A stretch of 64,000 bases of DNA. It comes from Rosistilla carotiformis. Its GTDB lineage: Bacteria > Planctomycetota > Planctomycetia > Pirellulales > Pirellulaceae. Shown one piece after another: positions 39,869 through 48,889 of this stretch (position 1 is the first letter of the stretch; every line of letters starts with the position of its first letter). Where the stretch lies: the NCBI RefSeq assembly GCF_007753095.1, contig NZ_CP036348.1, positions 7,293,411 to 7,357,410 on the forward strand. The letters run 5' to 3'. A program made the translations under genes and the position numbers. The notes beneath the pieces were generated by a model. The model was not told the origin of the DNA. It did not search any database and was given only the letters and a program-made list of their open reading frames with translations.

Positions 39869-40642
39869 TTGAGTGCCGACGAGTTTACGCGTCTTGTGCG
39901 AGCTGCCGAAACCGGGAACGTCGTCGAAGGGCTCAGCGGGGCCGATCGCGCGATGCTCTACATCCTTGCCGCATGGACAGGCTACCGCCGCAAAGAACTC
40001 AGTTCACTGACAGATGCAAGTTTTGATTTGGACGGGACACCGCCAGTGGTTTCGATCCACGCTCGCAACAGCAAACGCAGGAAGCGCGATTGCGTTCCGC
40101 TGCACGAAGAAGTCGCCAAACGGTTCGTGTCCTGGCGTAGCCAGAAGGAAATCGCCAAAGGGGCTTGCCTGTTCACCCTGTCGACGCCTGCAGGCTACCC
40201 GCGAAAAACCGCCAAGATGATGAAACGAGACCTGGCCGTAGCGCGTGCACGCTGGGTCGATGAAGGCGAAACCGACCAAGAAAAGGAGCGTCGATCCGAC
40301 TCCAATTTCCTGACCTACCAAGATGCCGACGGAGCCTTTGCAGACTTCCATAGCAATCGCCATACGTTCGTAACGAACCTGGCACTTTCGGCCACTAATC
40401 CAAAGATCGCTCAGTCGCTTGCCCGGCATTCCGATGTAAATCTGACAATGAACGTTTACAGCCACGTTCAAATGGAACAGAAGGCAGCGGCAGTTGGTCG
40501 GTTGGCTGCCCCACCGTCGCTAGAGGTGCGTTGCGAGTCCGATTCTCTTGCACTCAGGCTTGCACAAGATTCTGTCTCAGGCGGGCACGGTTCGCTGCAT
40601 GAACACTGCGAAGCACGGCAGCTATCGCATCTGATCCGTTAG
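39869..40642 (+). pseudogene. 5'-truncated tyrosine recombinase (second integrase remnant)
   Basis: The frame begins at a TTG and encodes only a catalytic domain: MSADEFTRLVRAAETG then AWTGYRRKELSSLT (box I Arg), HSNRHTFVT (box II HxxR) and NVYSHV (nucleophile Tyr). All catalytic residues survive, but the N-terminal core-binding domain of about 150 residues is missing, with an in-frame stop three bases before the TTG. It differs from the island's own integrase, so it derives from another element. No ribosome-binding site is visible. The C-terminal 50 residues (after VGRLAAPPSLEV) look like frame run-on. It lacks IntI features and cannot be the cassette-array integrase. Confidence 0.8.
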
Positions 40643-41189
40643 AAACGCCCGTGGGGATAGACAAACGATGCAGCATATAAAAGATAGCAGGGGTACTCGC
40701 TCGGCGAGGCCATCGAACGCGGCCAAGCCGAGACGAGGCCGATCGATTTACGCAAGTCACCGAGAGTGTTCCAAACCCATTCCCATCTCGATCCGAGTGT
40801 GTTCGACACTGGTCCAGCGATTCAGAACGAAGTGACGCAACCTACATTCGCCCAGGATCGCCGGTTGAGTAGCGGAGGAAGGGGCCGCACGCATAGGAGC
40901 AGTACGAAGGATGATGAAACCGCAGCAAGCGATCGGTAACTCATCATAGCATTTTTTAAACGTACTCGTCACGCAAGTTTGTCAACAAACAAAACGAAGG
41001 GCTAATAGAGGATTAAGCTATCGCCGCAGTTCGTGCTTTACTGGCCGGTATGTGGCACGATATAGTGAGGAGTTGCGGATTGCAGCGGCGAGGGCTCGAT
41101 GTCGCATCTCATTAAGCCAGTGAATGTCATAGCGACTTTCGTATTTCATCGACGCGATTTTTGCCATCACAAAGATAAACCATGCTCCT
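40643..41189. other. Spacer between recombinase remnant and sigma factor, no gene seen
   Basis: The 547 bases show no convincing gene on either strand. A promoter-like TTGTCA (40979-40984) and CTAATA (41002-41007) with a 17-base spacer points towards the sigma gene about 180 bases downstream. An AT-rich patch (about 40945-41015) separates GC-rich segments, consistent with a junction between DNA of different origin. Confidence 0.45.
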
Positions 41190-41786
41190 ATGACCAACAC
41201 GACATCTGTTAGTTTGCTGGAACGGCTTGCACGCGGCGGCGAGGATTCGGATTGGCGGCGATTGCTGACGTTGTACCGTCCGTTGATTCAAAAGCTCGTT
41301 GCCACTTATCCTGATCTGAAAGATCAAGCCGACGACATCGCGCAGGATGTCTCGCTGGTGTTAATGCGCGAACTACCCGTGTTTCAGCGTCAACGCAAAG
41401 GTTCGTTTCGCGCGTGGCTGCGCATTGTGATCGTCAACCGTTTGCGCACGGCTGTACGCGAACACAGGCGTGGTCCGCAAGCATTAGGTCAAGCGTCTGA
41501 CATCGGACAACGAATCGAAGAGTTCGCCGATCCGAACAGCGTTGCGGCAAGCCAATGGGATCTCGAACACGATCGACTCGTGATGCTGCATATCCTGGAG
41601 ATTATCAGCCATGAGTTTGAAGCGAAGACATGGCTAGCGTTTCAGCGGTATGCCTTGAACAACGAGCCGTTAGCGAAGGTAGCGGTCGATCTAGCACTTT
41701 CCCCCAATGCGATCATGTTGGCCAAATCTCGCATCCTCCGGCGCGCCCGTCTCGAAGCGCGTGGCATCATCGACGAATTCACATAG
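41190..41786 (+). CDS. ECF-type RNA polymerase sigma factor
   Basis: The 198-residue sigma70-family factor lacks region 1. Region 2 runs through LVATYPDLKDQADDIAQDVSLVLMRELPVFQRQRKGSFRAWLRIVIVNRL and region 4 through LAKVAVDLALSPNAIMLAKSRILRRARLEA. It directs polymerase to promoters of an unknown regulon. No anti-sigma gene is adjacent. Instead a Ser/Thr kinase gene faces it from 42086, and planctomycete ECF factors are often linked to such kinases. No Shine-Dalgarno is visible before the ATG. A decayed copy of the region 4 sequence lies at 45993-46106, beyond the kinase. Confidence 0.92.
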   Translation: MTNTTSVSLLERLARGGEDSDWRRLLTLYRPLIQKLVATYPDLKDQADDIAQDVSLVLMRELPVFQRQRKGSFRAWLRIVIVNRLRTAVREHRRGPQALGQASDIGQRIEEFADPNSVAASQWDLEHDRLVMLHILEIISHEFEAKTWLAFQRYALNNEPLAKVAVDLALSPNAIMLAKSRILRRARLEARGIIDEFT

Positions 41787-42085
41787 TGTAGACCTGTGTT
41801 TCCAAATCACATCGGAGTCCAACAAGGGTTTTCCGATGATCGCTGTAGTCGGTTGCCGGAAACCTTTGCACACAACTTCATCGATTTCGTGCGCCGGGAT
41901 CGTGAATACCGGTATCGTCATATTTACATCAAGTAAAACTGGTTCAAACGGGGCAAGCGCACTGATATCGCCAAACTGAATAAAACGCGACGCCTTCCGT
42001 TACGGCAACCTCGTCACTACGGGTATCGCCTACGTTCCACTGTGCGCGCGATCTCAGCTTCGATTGCATCCCTGTTTGCTCAGCG
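41787..42085. other. Spacer between converging sigma and kinase genes
   Basis: The 299 bases carry no assured gene. On the minus strand a frame from about 41990 down to 41691 reads smoothly (FGDISALAPFEPVLLDVN, then MTIPVFTIPAHEIDEVV) and could be a gene remnant. However, it overlaps the sigma 3' end and has no recognisable family. No terminator with a T-run is seen. Confidence 0.35.
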
Positions 42086-45000
42086 TTACCGACCTTCGGC
42101 AACGCGGAAGCCCAGGTCCGTATCCCGGTAGTCCGGCTTATTATTCCAACGTTCCCCCGACCGGGAGGACTGGACGTCGCGGCACCAGCTCCCGCCGCGG
42201 TTCACGCGGTCCGAGCCTGAATATGGTCCCTGAGGATCCGTCACGTTTCCATTTAAGTACTTTCCATAATAGTCCGAACACCACTCCCAGGCATTGCCAT
42301 GCATATCAAAAAGCCCATAACCGTTTGCGGGTTTCAGCCCAACTTCATGTGCGTATGGCTCCAACTTTGCGTTTCCTCCGCCATTAAGTCCACCCCACCA
42401 GCCGTAGTCACTCAATTGCGACCCGTCGTCACCAAAACTGTATGCCGTCGTCGTCCCTGCTCGGCACGCATACTCCCATTCCGCCTCGGTCGGCAATCGA
42501 TATGCCTTGTTCTCTTTGGCACTCAACCGTTTGCAGAACTCCACCGCGTCTTCCCAACTCACATACGTCGCCGCATAGTTCGCACCTTCCTTTAAATAGG
42601 CTAGTCCGGTCCACGGCGACGTTCCCATCAATGACTGCCATTGCGATTGCGTAACCTCCGTAGTCGCAAGATAAAAATCTTTGGTCAGTGTCACATGATG
42701 TTGGTTATCATAGAAGGGATTTTGACCTGCTTCGGTTTCTGGCGCACCCATGATGAACGTCCCGGCTGGTATCAAAACAAACTTCATACCTAGGCTGTTG
42801 GTGAAGCTGTCATTCACGGCAACGCGGAAGCCCTCACAGAAGTCCCGGCTCCGGCTGTCGGGCACACCGCTGGAACGGCTCGCCGACCGGCAGGTCTTGG
42901 CGTTAAACCACCAGCCCCCGCCGCGGCTCACGCGGCCACGGCCGGCGTCAGGACCAATCGGATCCACAGTACTTTCAGTCGAATAATTTCCATACCAATC
43001 CCAACACCACTCCCAAACATTGCCGTGCATTTGGTGCAATCCAAATCGATTGCCGGGAAGCGCATCGACCTCAATTGTCTGTTGCCGAATCGTTCCAGTG
43101 CTCGCACCATAGTACGGATCGTAGTTTACCTGCTGCTGTGTAATGTTCGAACCAAAACTGAACGGAGTCGTCTCCCCAGCGCGGCAGGCGTACTCCCATT
43201 CCGCCTCCGTTGGCAAACGATAACCGTTTGCTCCCGGTTGGATCGTTACCGTCGCGTTTTTGATGCTTTGTTCGTCCTTCTCCACCTCCGTAATCGAGTA
43301 GTACGGGGTGCGACCGTCGCGATCACTCAACTGATTGCAAAACCAAGCCGCGTCAACCCAACAGACCGTCTCGACCGGCAGTCGCTTTCCTTTGAAGTGG
43401 CTGGGATTGAAACCCATCACCTTCTCGTACTCGTCCTGCGTCACTTCATATTTGCCCAGGAAAAAGTCTTGGCTCAACGTCACTTGATGCAGCGTTTCAT
43501 CTGTATTACGTTCGGGTTCATCGTCCGGCGATCCCATCGTGAATGTCCCTTTACGGACCCGCACGAATTCCATCCCGGTGGATCGACTTGTAAATGCGTC
43601 AGCACGCATCGGACTTGAAGAGGGTGATGGAACGACGGGCGCGATGATCGGCTTTGAAGGTGGTGATACAGACGGCGTGTTTGCAACCGACGGAGAAGGT
43701 GTTGGCGGTTCCGCTCGCACGACAAGTTGTGTGTTTTCCCCTGACGAAACAGTCACCGTGGTTCCTTCAACTTTGATCCCGCCACGATGCACCTCCACAT
43801 TGTGTGAACCAGGCTGCACAGCCACCGTGGCGCATTCTCGATTGCCATCCCACGAGACCGTCACCAATTCGCCATCGACCATCACTTCCGCATCCGCTGG
43901 CAACTGTTGGAACACAATCGTGCCGTTCGGCGTGCGGATCGAGAGCATCACCACGGCGGCAATGAAACCAAACACGACACAGGCGACCAGGACACCACCC
44001 CCGATCTTTTTCCAGGAAACTGGCTTTGGACGTTGCGCGTGAGTCTGGACTAAGGGTTGCACTTGCGGCGATACGACTGGCCGTGGTGTCAAAGGTAATA
44101 CTTGAGACACCGATTCAAACTGCGTGGCTAGCCGTACCGATGGAACACTGGCGGCAGCAATAACTCTCGCCTCTGTTCCCGCGATATTTGCAGGTACCGG
44201 ACCTTTGAGTTCTAGGAACGGTGCTAGCGCGGTGCCAACGTCTTTGGGACACTGGAATCGTGTTGAGGGTTCCTTCGCCATCATCTTGGCCACCACGGCC
44301 GCTAGTTCCGCAGGGACATCGGTTCGCACAAGGTTCAGCCATTTCGCCTCTTGCGACTGGTGCGCGTGATAGACTTCGTATTGCGTACCGGTAAACGGTG
44401 GTTTACCAGCCAGCAAAAAATATAGAGTACAACCGAGCGAATAAATGTCGGCGCGAATATCGACTGTCGCCGCACTGCGCAATTGCTCTGGAGCCATGTA
44501 CTGCGGTGTGCCCATTCCCATCCCCGTCGATGTTAAAGCAACTTGCGTCTCTGCTTCCATCTGCGATTTGGCTAAACCGAAGTCGAGGATTTTGACCACA
44601 TGCTTCGCACCGACTTTCGTCAGCATCAGGTTCGCTGGCTTGATATCGCGATGGATCGTTCTCATTTCCATTGCATACTGCAACCCCGCCGCGACTTGAC
44701 GGATCACGCCACAGGCGGTGTCGATGCGCATCGCACCCTTGGACCGAACAAATTTGTCCAGGTCTTTTCCCTCCACATATTGCATGGCAAAGACCGAAAG
44801 AGATGCCAGTTTCATGGCTGAATAGGCAGTGACAATGTTGGGGTGTTGCAATTGTGCAGCGACAGCAATTTCCTGATCAAATCGTTCCCGTGATCCACTT
44901 TGCCTCGTCTGGGACTCATTGAGGATTTTCAGCGCTTCCTTACGCCGACCCATATGCAGGTTTTCGGCCAGGTACACGAGACTCATTCCCCCTGCGCCAA

Positions 45001-45439
45001 GCTGCTCGACGAACCGATACTGCTGCAGTGCGGCCAATTCCGGATGGAGATTCGGGATCGTGCTATCGTCGCTGGACATGTGTTTGGGATCTGCGGCGGT
45101 GGATGGGCGGCTGGAACCAGATGAAATCCGATCCACCGACGTGGACTCCATCGCAGAGACGTGCGTGCCGCGCCCCGCGTCCGCCATTTTACGTAGAAAC
45201 GAATCGGGTTCGATAGCCGCCGCCCGAGCCGCCACTGCGGGATCTTTTTCCAACCATTCCGCCACGCGTGCCGATTCGGTTTCGTCCAACAATCCCAATA
45301 CGAATCGCCGCAGCGTTTCTTCGGAGAGTTCGGCTTGCGGCTGGTTCACAATGACAATCGACTTAAAGTGCCCAGAGAACTTCCCACGCCCGCAACAACA
45401 CCAGTGTTTAACTTTGCATCGCCTGATATTATCGGTCAA
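42086..45439 (-). CDS. Ser/Thr protein kinase with PEGA-like and two FGE-sulfatase domains
   Basis: The 1117-residue protein has a cytoplasmic kinase (about 130-400: GAGGMSLVYLAE, catalytic HRDIKPANLML, DFGLAKS, GTPQYMAPEQL). One membrane helix (about 490-512, GGGVLVACVVFGFIAAVV) leads to an external PEGA-like beta domain (IVFQQLPADAEVMVDGE). Two tandem FGE/SUMF1 domains follow (about 630-860 and 865-1117; each has YRLPTEAEWEYACRAG and an MHGN.WEWC motif). Such FGE-fold modules usually bind rather than oxidise; I cannot confirm the catalytic Cys pair. An N-terminal segment (EETLRRFVLGLLDETESARV) precedes the kinase. The ATG at 45439 overlaps the upstream gene by 11 bases; a GTG at 45349 is the alternative. 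Both FGE tails resemble DGR variable regions. Confidence 0.9.
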   Translation of the reverse strand: MTDNIRRCKVKHWCCCGRGKFSGHFKSIVIVNQPQAELSEETLRRFVLGLLDETESARVAEWLEKDPAVAARAAAIEPDSFLRKMADAGRGTHVSAMESTSVDRISSGSSRPSTAADPKHMSSDDSTIPNLHPELAALQQYRFVEQLGAGGMSLVYLAENLHMGRRKEALKILNESQTRQSGSRERFDQEIAVAAQLQHPNIVTAYSAMKLASLSVFAMQYVEGKDLDKFVRSKGAMRIDTACGVIRQVAAGLQYAMEMRTIHRDIKPANLMLTKVGAKHVVKILDFGLAKSQMEAETQVALTSTGMGMGTPQYMAPEQLRSAATVDIRADIYSLGCTLYFLLAGKPPFTGTQYEVYHAHQSQEAKWLNLVRTDVPAELAAVVAKMMAKEPSTRFQCPKDVGTALAPFLELKGPVPANIAGTEARVIAAASVPSVRLATQFESVSQVLPLTPRPVVSPQVQPLVQTHAQRPKPVSWKKIGGGVLVACVVFGFIAAVVMLSIRTPNGTIVFQQLPADAEVMVDGELVTVSWDGNRECATVAVQPGSHNVEVHRGGIKVEGTTVTVSSGENTQLVVRAEPPTPSPSVANTPSVSPPSKPIIAPVVPSPSSSPMRADAFTSRSTGMEFVRVRKGTFTMGSPDDEPERNTDETLHQVTLSQDFFLGKYEVTQDEYEKVMGFNPSHFKGKRLPVETVCWVDAAWFCNQLSDRDGRTPYYSITEVEKDEQSIKNATVTIQPGANGYRLPTEAEWEYACRAGETTPFSFGSNITQQQVNYDPYYGASTGTIRQQTIEVDALPGNRFGLHQMHGNVWEWCWDWYGNYSTESTVDPIGPDAGRGRVSRGGGWWFNAKTCRSASRSSGVPDSRSRDFCEGFRVAVNDSFTNSLGMKFVLIPAGTFIMGAPETEAGQNPFYDNQHHVTLTKDFYLATTEVTQSQWQSLMGTSPWTGLAYLKEGANYAATYVSWEDAVEFCKRLSAKENKAYRLPTEAEWEYACRAGTTTAYSFGDDGSQLSDYGWWGGLNGGGNAKLEPYAHEVGLKPANGYGLFDMHGNAWEWCSDYYGKYLNGNVTDPQGPYSGSDRVNRGGSWCRDVQSSRSGERWNNKPDYRDTDLGFRVAEGR

Positions 45440-45824
45440 TACGCAGAGTATTACAATCGTCCATGATAGGTTTCATGCCGACAGCGTTTGCGCGCTGAAA
45501 CATGCTCAATCGAGCGACCAAAACCGTAGTCAATGTCCCGGCCGCGTAACCCAAAGCAGAGTGCATGATCAACGGTCGATGGAGCAACACTCCCAACATG
45601 AAACCGACCGCGACAAATCCGATGCCCGATTGCAGGTGAATGTTCAGATCGCGGCGAACCAGATCTCGAATTTGAGTCGCGACGACCGTCGCCGGTTTCT
45701 CCCGGACCTGCGGGACAACAACAGAAGGAACCTCAGCCTGCAAATGGTTTTGCGAAATCCGCTTTGCAATGACAGGAAATTCCGCAACTATCAACCTATC
45801 TACCGTGTGAGTTTGCGTGAGCAT
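45429..45824 (-). CDS. Small membrane protein upstream of the kinase
   Basis: The 131-residue product has a soluble N-terminal half, then two hydrophobic helices (about 64-83, SGIGFVAVGFMLGVLLHRP, and about 87-107, HSALGYAAGTLTTVLVARL) and a short polar tail. Its 3' end overlaps the kinase start, suggesting translational coupling and joint function at the membrane. I do not recognise a family. No strong ribosome-binding site is seen. Confidence 0.6.
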   Translation of the reverse strand: MLTQTHTVDRLIVAEFPVIAKRISQNHLQAEVPSVVVPQVREKPATVVATQIRDLVRRDLNIHLQSGIGFVAVGFMLGVLLHRPLIMHSALGYAAGTLTTVLVARLSMFQRANAVGMKPIMDDCNTLRIDR

Positions 45825-45992
45825 AGTCGAGCACCTTTGAAGGGAAAAATGGGGCTAAATCGCGTTTCCGAAGAAAGAAGGCATTTCAGCACTCTCGACC
45901 TGTCAGCATTTCTGAAGATTTCTCGACCCTGCTCGCAAAACGCCACGCATAAATCAATACACCTTAGCCAAATGGACTCATTTTGCAGGCGA

Positions 45993-46106
45993 CCGACGTT
46001 GGAGCGTTACGGAATGAATTCGGAACTTTTCGCCCAGGTCGCATCGGTATTAGGACTGTCGGTAAACACTGTTATTCTCGCGAAGTCTCGTGACTTAAAA
46101 GATTAA
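45993..46106 (+). pseudogene. Relic of an ECF sigma factor region 4
   Basis: The plus-strand frame reads ERYGMNSELFAQVASVLG, then LSVNTVILAKSRDLKD and a stop. It aligns with residues in the intact sigma factor at 41190-41786 (QRYALNNEPLAKVAVDLA, LSPNAIMLAKSRILRR). Only about 37 codons remain and the first 140 residues are missing. It is a leftover of a second sigma gene, cut off directly before the truncated protease. Confidence 0.7.
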
Positions 46107-46840
46107 CAATTGAAGCGATTGAAGTTTCCATTGGAGAAGAAAAGCGGTTTGGAAAGCAAGTCTTTGACGCCTTCCTGGATCAGCTAAAGAAAGCGAATTT
46201 CAACACACGTGAACGTGGGCCAGAGGTCAAATACTTGCTCAGCTTGGTTAAGTCACTGAAGCCATTGATGAAGCAAGCGAAGCGATATGACAGGCTAAAC
46301 TTAAGACTAATCGAATCTCAAAGTTCTGATGCTTTTGCAATCGCGGGCGGTCACTTGTTGATCACTCGGGGGTTGTTGAAAACTTGCGAGAGCGAGGCGG
46401 CTTTGGTCGGCGTATTGGCGCATGAACTCAGTCACTTAGACCGCGGGCATTTGATCATCCCATTGAAGCAATTAAAGCTTGCTCGTCAACCGATTTCTTT
46501 CCAAAAGAGTATGATGTGGATCAACTTAGTCACGCGACCGCTTCGCCCCGAACAGGAGCGTGAAGCTGACAGCGATGCAACGGAGTGGATGATGGCGGTT
46601 GGCTACTCCCCTCGCGAGTTAGCAAGCCTCCTGAATCGCTGGGACCAGCAGCAACAACAAACGATGCCTTGGATGCAGTTCATACCTGGATTTGTAAAAA
46701 CGCACCCGAATCCAGGCAAACGATCTCGTGACGTGCTACTCGCCGCAGACAAATTGAAGCTCAAATTTCCTGAAGCAACGTATGTCGGTGCGCAGAATCT
46801 ACGGCAACTCACACCAAAAGCTAAACCTCAGTTACCATAA
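46094..46840 (+). CDS. M48-type zinc metalloprotease, probably 5'-truncated
   Basis: The reading frame from 46094 encodes 248 residues with the M48 order: EVSIGEEKRFGKQVFD, then DAFAIAGGHLLITRGLL, the zinc site HELSHL, and the third-ligand region EREADSDATEWM. Homologues have a signal peptide or membrane helices before this. Here the frame is closed by a stop at 46091-46093 and holds no ATG before the conserved part. A TTG at 46235 would give only 201 residues. The gene therefore appears to have lost its 5' end at the junction with the sigma relic. Active-site residues are intact. Confidence 0.75.
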   Translation, partial: LKRLTIEAIEVSIGEEKRFGKQVFDAFLDQLKKANFNTRERGPEVKYLLSLVKSLKPLMKQAKRYDRLNLRLIESQSSDAFAIAGGHLLITRGLLKTCESEAALVGVLAHELSHLDRGHLIIPLKQLKLARQPISFQKSMMWINLVTRPLRPEQEREADSDATEWMMAVGYSPRELASLLNRWDQQQQQTMPWMQFIPGFVKTHPNPGKRSRDVLLAADKLKLKFPEATYVGAQNLRQLTPKAKPQLP

Positions 46841-47163
46841 CACCGTGGATTGGTTGTGGCGATTGAAGCATTTCTAAGGTCTTTGAAAACTGTGCAATTT
46901 TTTGGGCTCGCTACGACCGTCAGGTACAATTTGACTTCGGAGCTAAGCTAAACCGCTGAAGTTTGCCAATTCGATTCCTCGTTGCATGTTCGATTAGCGA
47001 GTGATGTCGAAATAGGCATTCAGCGCTGCCAAAGTTCCATCTCGTTCCATTCGAGCCCGCACGTTAGTTGCGGACCAATTTCGACAGCGAGAAGCCAGCA
47101 GCCGATCGAAACCGGCCACCGGAGGCACTCGGGGGTTATTGGATTAAGTTGCGACGCGCCGGT
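46841..47163. other. Spacer between protease and lipoprotein genes, no gene seen
   Basis: These 323 bases lie between converging genes. No gene, tRNA or clear terminator is seen. A T-rich stretch (TTTTTTGGG, about 46897) lies about 60 bases after the protease stop but lacks a convincing stem. Confidence 0.45.
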
Positions 47164-47754
47164 TCAATCGGTGGCGATCGTAGACTTCAACGCGGCAACG
47201 AACGGTTCGCGTTTTTCGTCGGGCAGCTTTGCACGCTGCAGGACCAATCTCAGATAGCCCGCATGTTCCTCGGGCGTCGTTCGATCCCAGCATTCATTGC
47301 AGAGATACGTCGCAACGTCCCCTGCAGGCGTCCAAAGGCTATGCCAGTCGGCACCGACCGTCGGCCTCATGCAGCGCAGGCACTTGCACGATCCTTGCTT
47401 CACCGCGACAGTGCTGGCAACGGCTTCCGCCTCACCAACCGAATCGATCGATCGGGCTGGGCATCGCCCGCCTGGACACAACTGGGGCGGCTGGAGAATT
47501 GGTTGCCGCGGCTGCTGAAAGATTGGTTGCCGCGGCTGGACGGGGGCCGGTCTGACGTTTGGAAAGTAAGGGTTTCGTTGCGGCGATTGGCCGTTGATAT
47601 CAACGTTCCAACCCGCTCCGTTTACATCGACGTTCCAACCGGGCTGTTGGTGATGATGCGGGTAGGGCTGTTGGGCATCGCATCCGCTCATCACCGGCAC
47701 CAACGCGGCGACAAGCAAAAAGCAGAGACAGAACAAGTTGCGTTTGGGGTGCAT
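47164..47754 (-). CDS. Cysteine-rich lipoprotein of unknown function
   Basis: The 196-residue protein has a lipoprotein signal (basic MHPKR, hydrophobic core, lipobox PVMSGC). A Pro/Gln/Asn-rich segment contains repeats GWNVDVNGA/GWNVDINGQ and QPRQPIFQQ/QPRQPILQP. The C-terminal 90 residues hold two CxxC pairs (CKCLRCM and LCNECW) that could bind zinc. I do not recognise the family. The ATG overlaps the stop of the protease-like gene upstream by one base, so they form one operon, and the pair may act together at the cell surface. Confidence 0.75.
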   Translation of the reverse strand: MHPKRNLFCLCFLLVAALVPVMSGCDAQQPYPHHHQQPGWNVDVNGAGWNVDINGQSPQRNPYFPNVRPAPVQPRQPIFQQPRQPILQPPQLCPGGRCPARSIDSVGEAEAVASTVAVKQGSCKCLRCMRPTVGADWHSLWTPAGDVATYLCNECWDRTTPEEHAGYLRLVLQRAKLPDEKREPFVAALKSTIATD

Positions 47755-48377
47755 CAGACACTTTCAAAAGCAGGGAATAGGGTAGGCGGTACCGGCGAGA
47801 ATGTGGTACTGAGCGCGAACCCGTCGTATTGTTTCCAGCGCCGCAGAAACTCGGATCGTTCCACGCGCAGGTAGCGTTCGATGCGGTTGTTGTCGCAGAG
47901 GATCGCGTACTCGATTCCGTCCACCGTCGCCCAGCCGCAGAAGTGAACGGCGTGATCCTTGAAGAACCAGATGATCGCGCCGCGTCGGGTGCGGCTTGCC
48001 CAGTCGAGGAATGCAGGATCCGCGGTTGTCGTCGCGTTAAATGGAAGTCCCTCGGCTCGGACGGCTCGCTGCATTGATGTTGCCGATTCGCCCCCCGAAT
48101 GCGTGGCCCGCCATCGCTCGGCCAACTCTAATTGGTTCTGCCAACGCAGGTGGTAGACAAACGACGCGTGGGCACACGAACCGATGCCGAGGCGATTGGT
48201 CCAGTTCCATTCCCGCAGATCGACGGGAAGGTTAGCGACCGGGATCTCCGCCGCCGGCGGTGGCACAGGTTGCGTAACGGGAACGGATTCGAGTGATCCG
48301 TTGCATCCGGGCAGACACAACAAAATCAGACAGACGCCAAATCCAGCTACGCGACACGTGCCAAGCATACGAGACAT
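47754..48377 (-). CDS. Papain/C39-like cysteine-protease-fold lipoprotein
   Basis: The 207-residue protein starts at 48375-48377 (MSRMLGTCRV; a second ATG at 48368 is possible). A lipoprotein signal ends in the lipobox LCLPGC. The mature domain carries a papain-like triad pattern: Cys in GSCAHAS, His in FKDHAVHFCGW, and Asp/Asn in LCDNNRIERYL. That order is typical of C39/transglutaminase-like peptidases. The substrate is unknown. It overlaps the HTH gene upstream by about 30 bases and the cysteine-rich lipoprotein gene downstream by one base, forming a compact operon. Confidence 0.75.
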   Translation of the reverse strand: MSRMLGTCRVAGFGVCLILLCLPGCNGSLESVPVTQPVPPPAAEIPVANLPVDLREWNWTNRLGIGSCAHASFVYHLRWQNQLELAERWRATHSGGESATSMQRAVRAEGLPFNATTTADPAFLDWASRTRRGAIIWFFKDHAVHFCGWATVDGIEYAILCDNNRIERYLRVERSEFLRRWKQYDGFALSTTFSPVPPTLFPAFESV

Positions 48378-48712
48378 TCCGAGGTGGTGACGCGATAGCC
48401 ACATGAACAGCAGCGGCGCGGTCGGCAAAATGAATACGAGACGACATCGCTGTATCGAGCCACGGTCCGGTGATCACACGCGACTCGGCGCGAGACTTCC
48501 CGATGCGAAAGGCCGATCGACAGCAGCTCGCCGATCTTCTGACGTTGCTCGTCGGAAAGACGCCGATTCAGGCGACGTTTCTTGCCCCCCATGCCCCAGA
48601 GCTGGAGCATTCGATGGGCGGTCGATTTACTTACTCTAACTGAAGCAGCTGCAGATTCGATCGACGTTCCCGAAGCGACAAGTTGGCGCAGCGACAGAAC
48701 AAATTCCGGCAT
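48347..48712 (-). CDS. HTH protein with C-terminal zinc-ribbon-like cysteines
   Basis: The 121-residue protein has two HTH-like segments: IESAAASVRVSKSTAHRMLQ, and GLSHREVSRRVACDHRTVARY after a basic GGKKRRLNRRLSDEQR linker. This recalls the paired helix-turn-helix of transposases and resolvases or transcription regulators. The tail has CCSCGYR...ECLVCLA cysteines for a possible zinc site. It is the first gene of the operon with the protease-like and cysteine-rich lipoproteins. A cluster of GTGAGAA-type repeats lies about 180-280 bases upstream and may be its operator. Confidence 0.7.
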   Translation of the reverse strand: MPEFVLSLRQLVASGTSIESAAASVRVSKSTAHRMLQLWGMGGKKRRLNRRLSDEQRQKIGELLSIGLSHREVSRRVACDHRTVARYSDVVSYSFCRPRRCCSCGYRVTTSECLVCLARVA

Positions 48713-48889
48713 CCTTATCCCCCGATAAGCGATGTTTCAACGCAAAGAATCCTACCCGGTCGATTCGGGGCCGGGGAATTTCCCAGCAGGTCCGAAGCGG
48801 CGGGAGGCGTGAGTCAAACGTCCGGTAAAAGCTTGTGCAGGCGGGCTCCGGCTCCATCAGCGGAGCCGGGAGTTGCAAACGGGGGGCAA

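Noticed and set aside
39869-40642. Possible integron integrase for the attC array
   Set aside because: The frame has only a phage-type catalytic domain (box II HSNR, ARHSD) without the IntI-specific insert or N-terminal domain, and it lies 8 kb from the first cassette. It is a remnant of another integrase.
41691-41990. Smooth minus-strand frame (FGDISALAPFEP...) after the sigma gene
   Set aside because: It overlaps the sigma 3' end and no family could be recognised. Kept only as a possible remnant in the spacer note.
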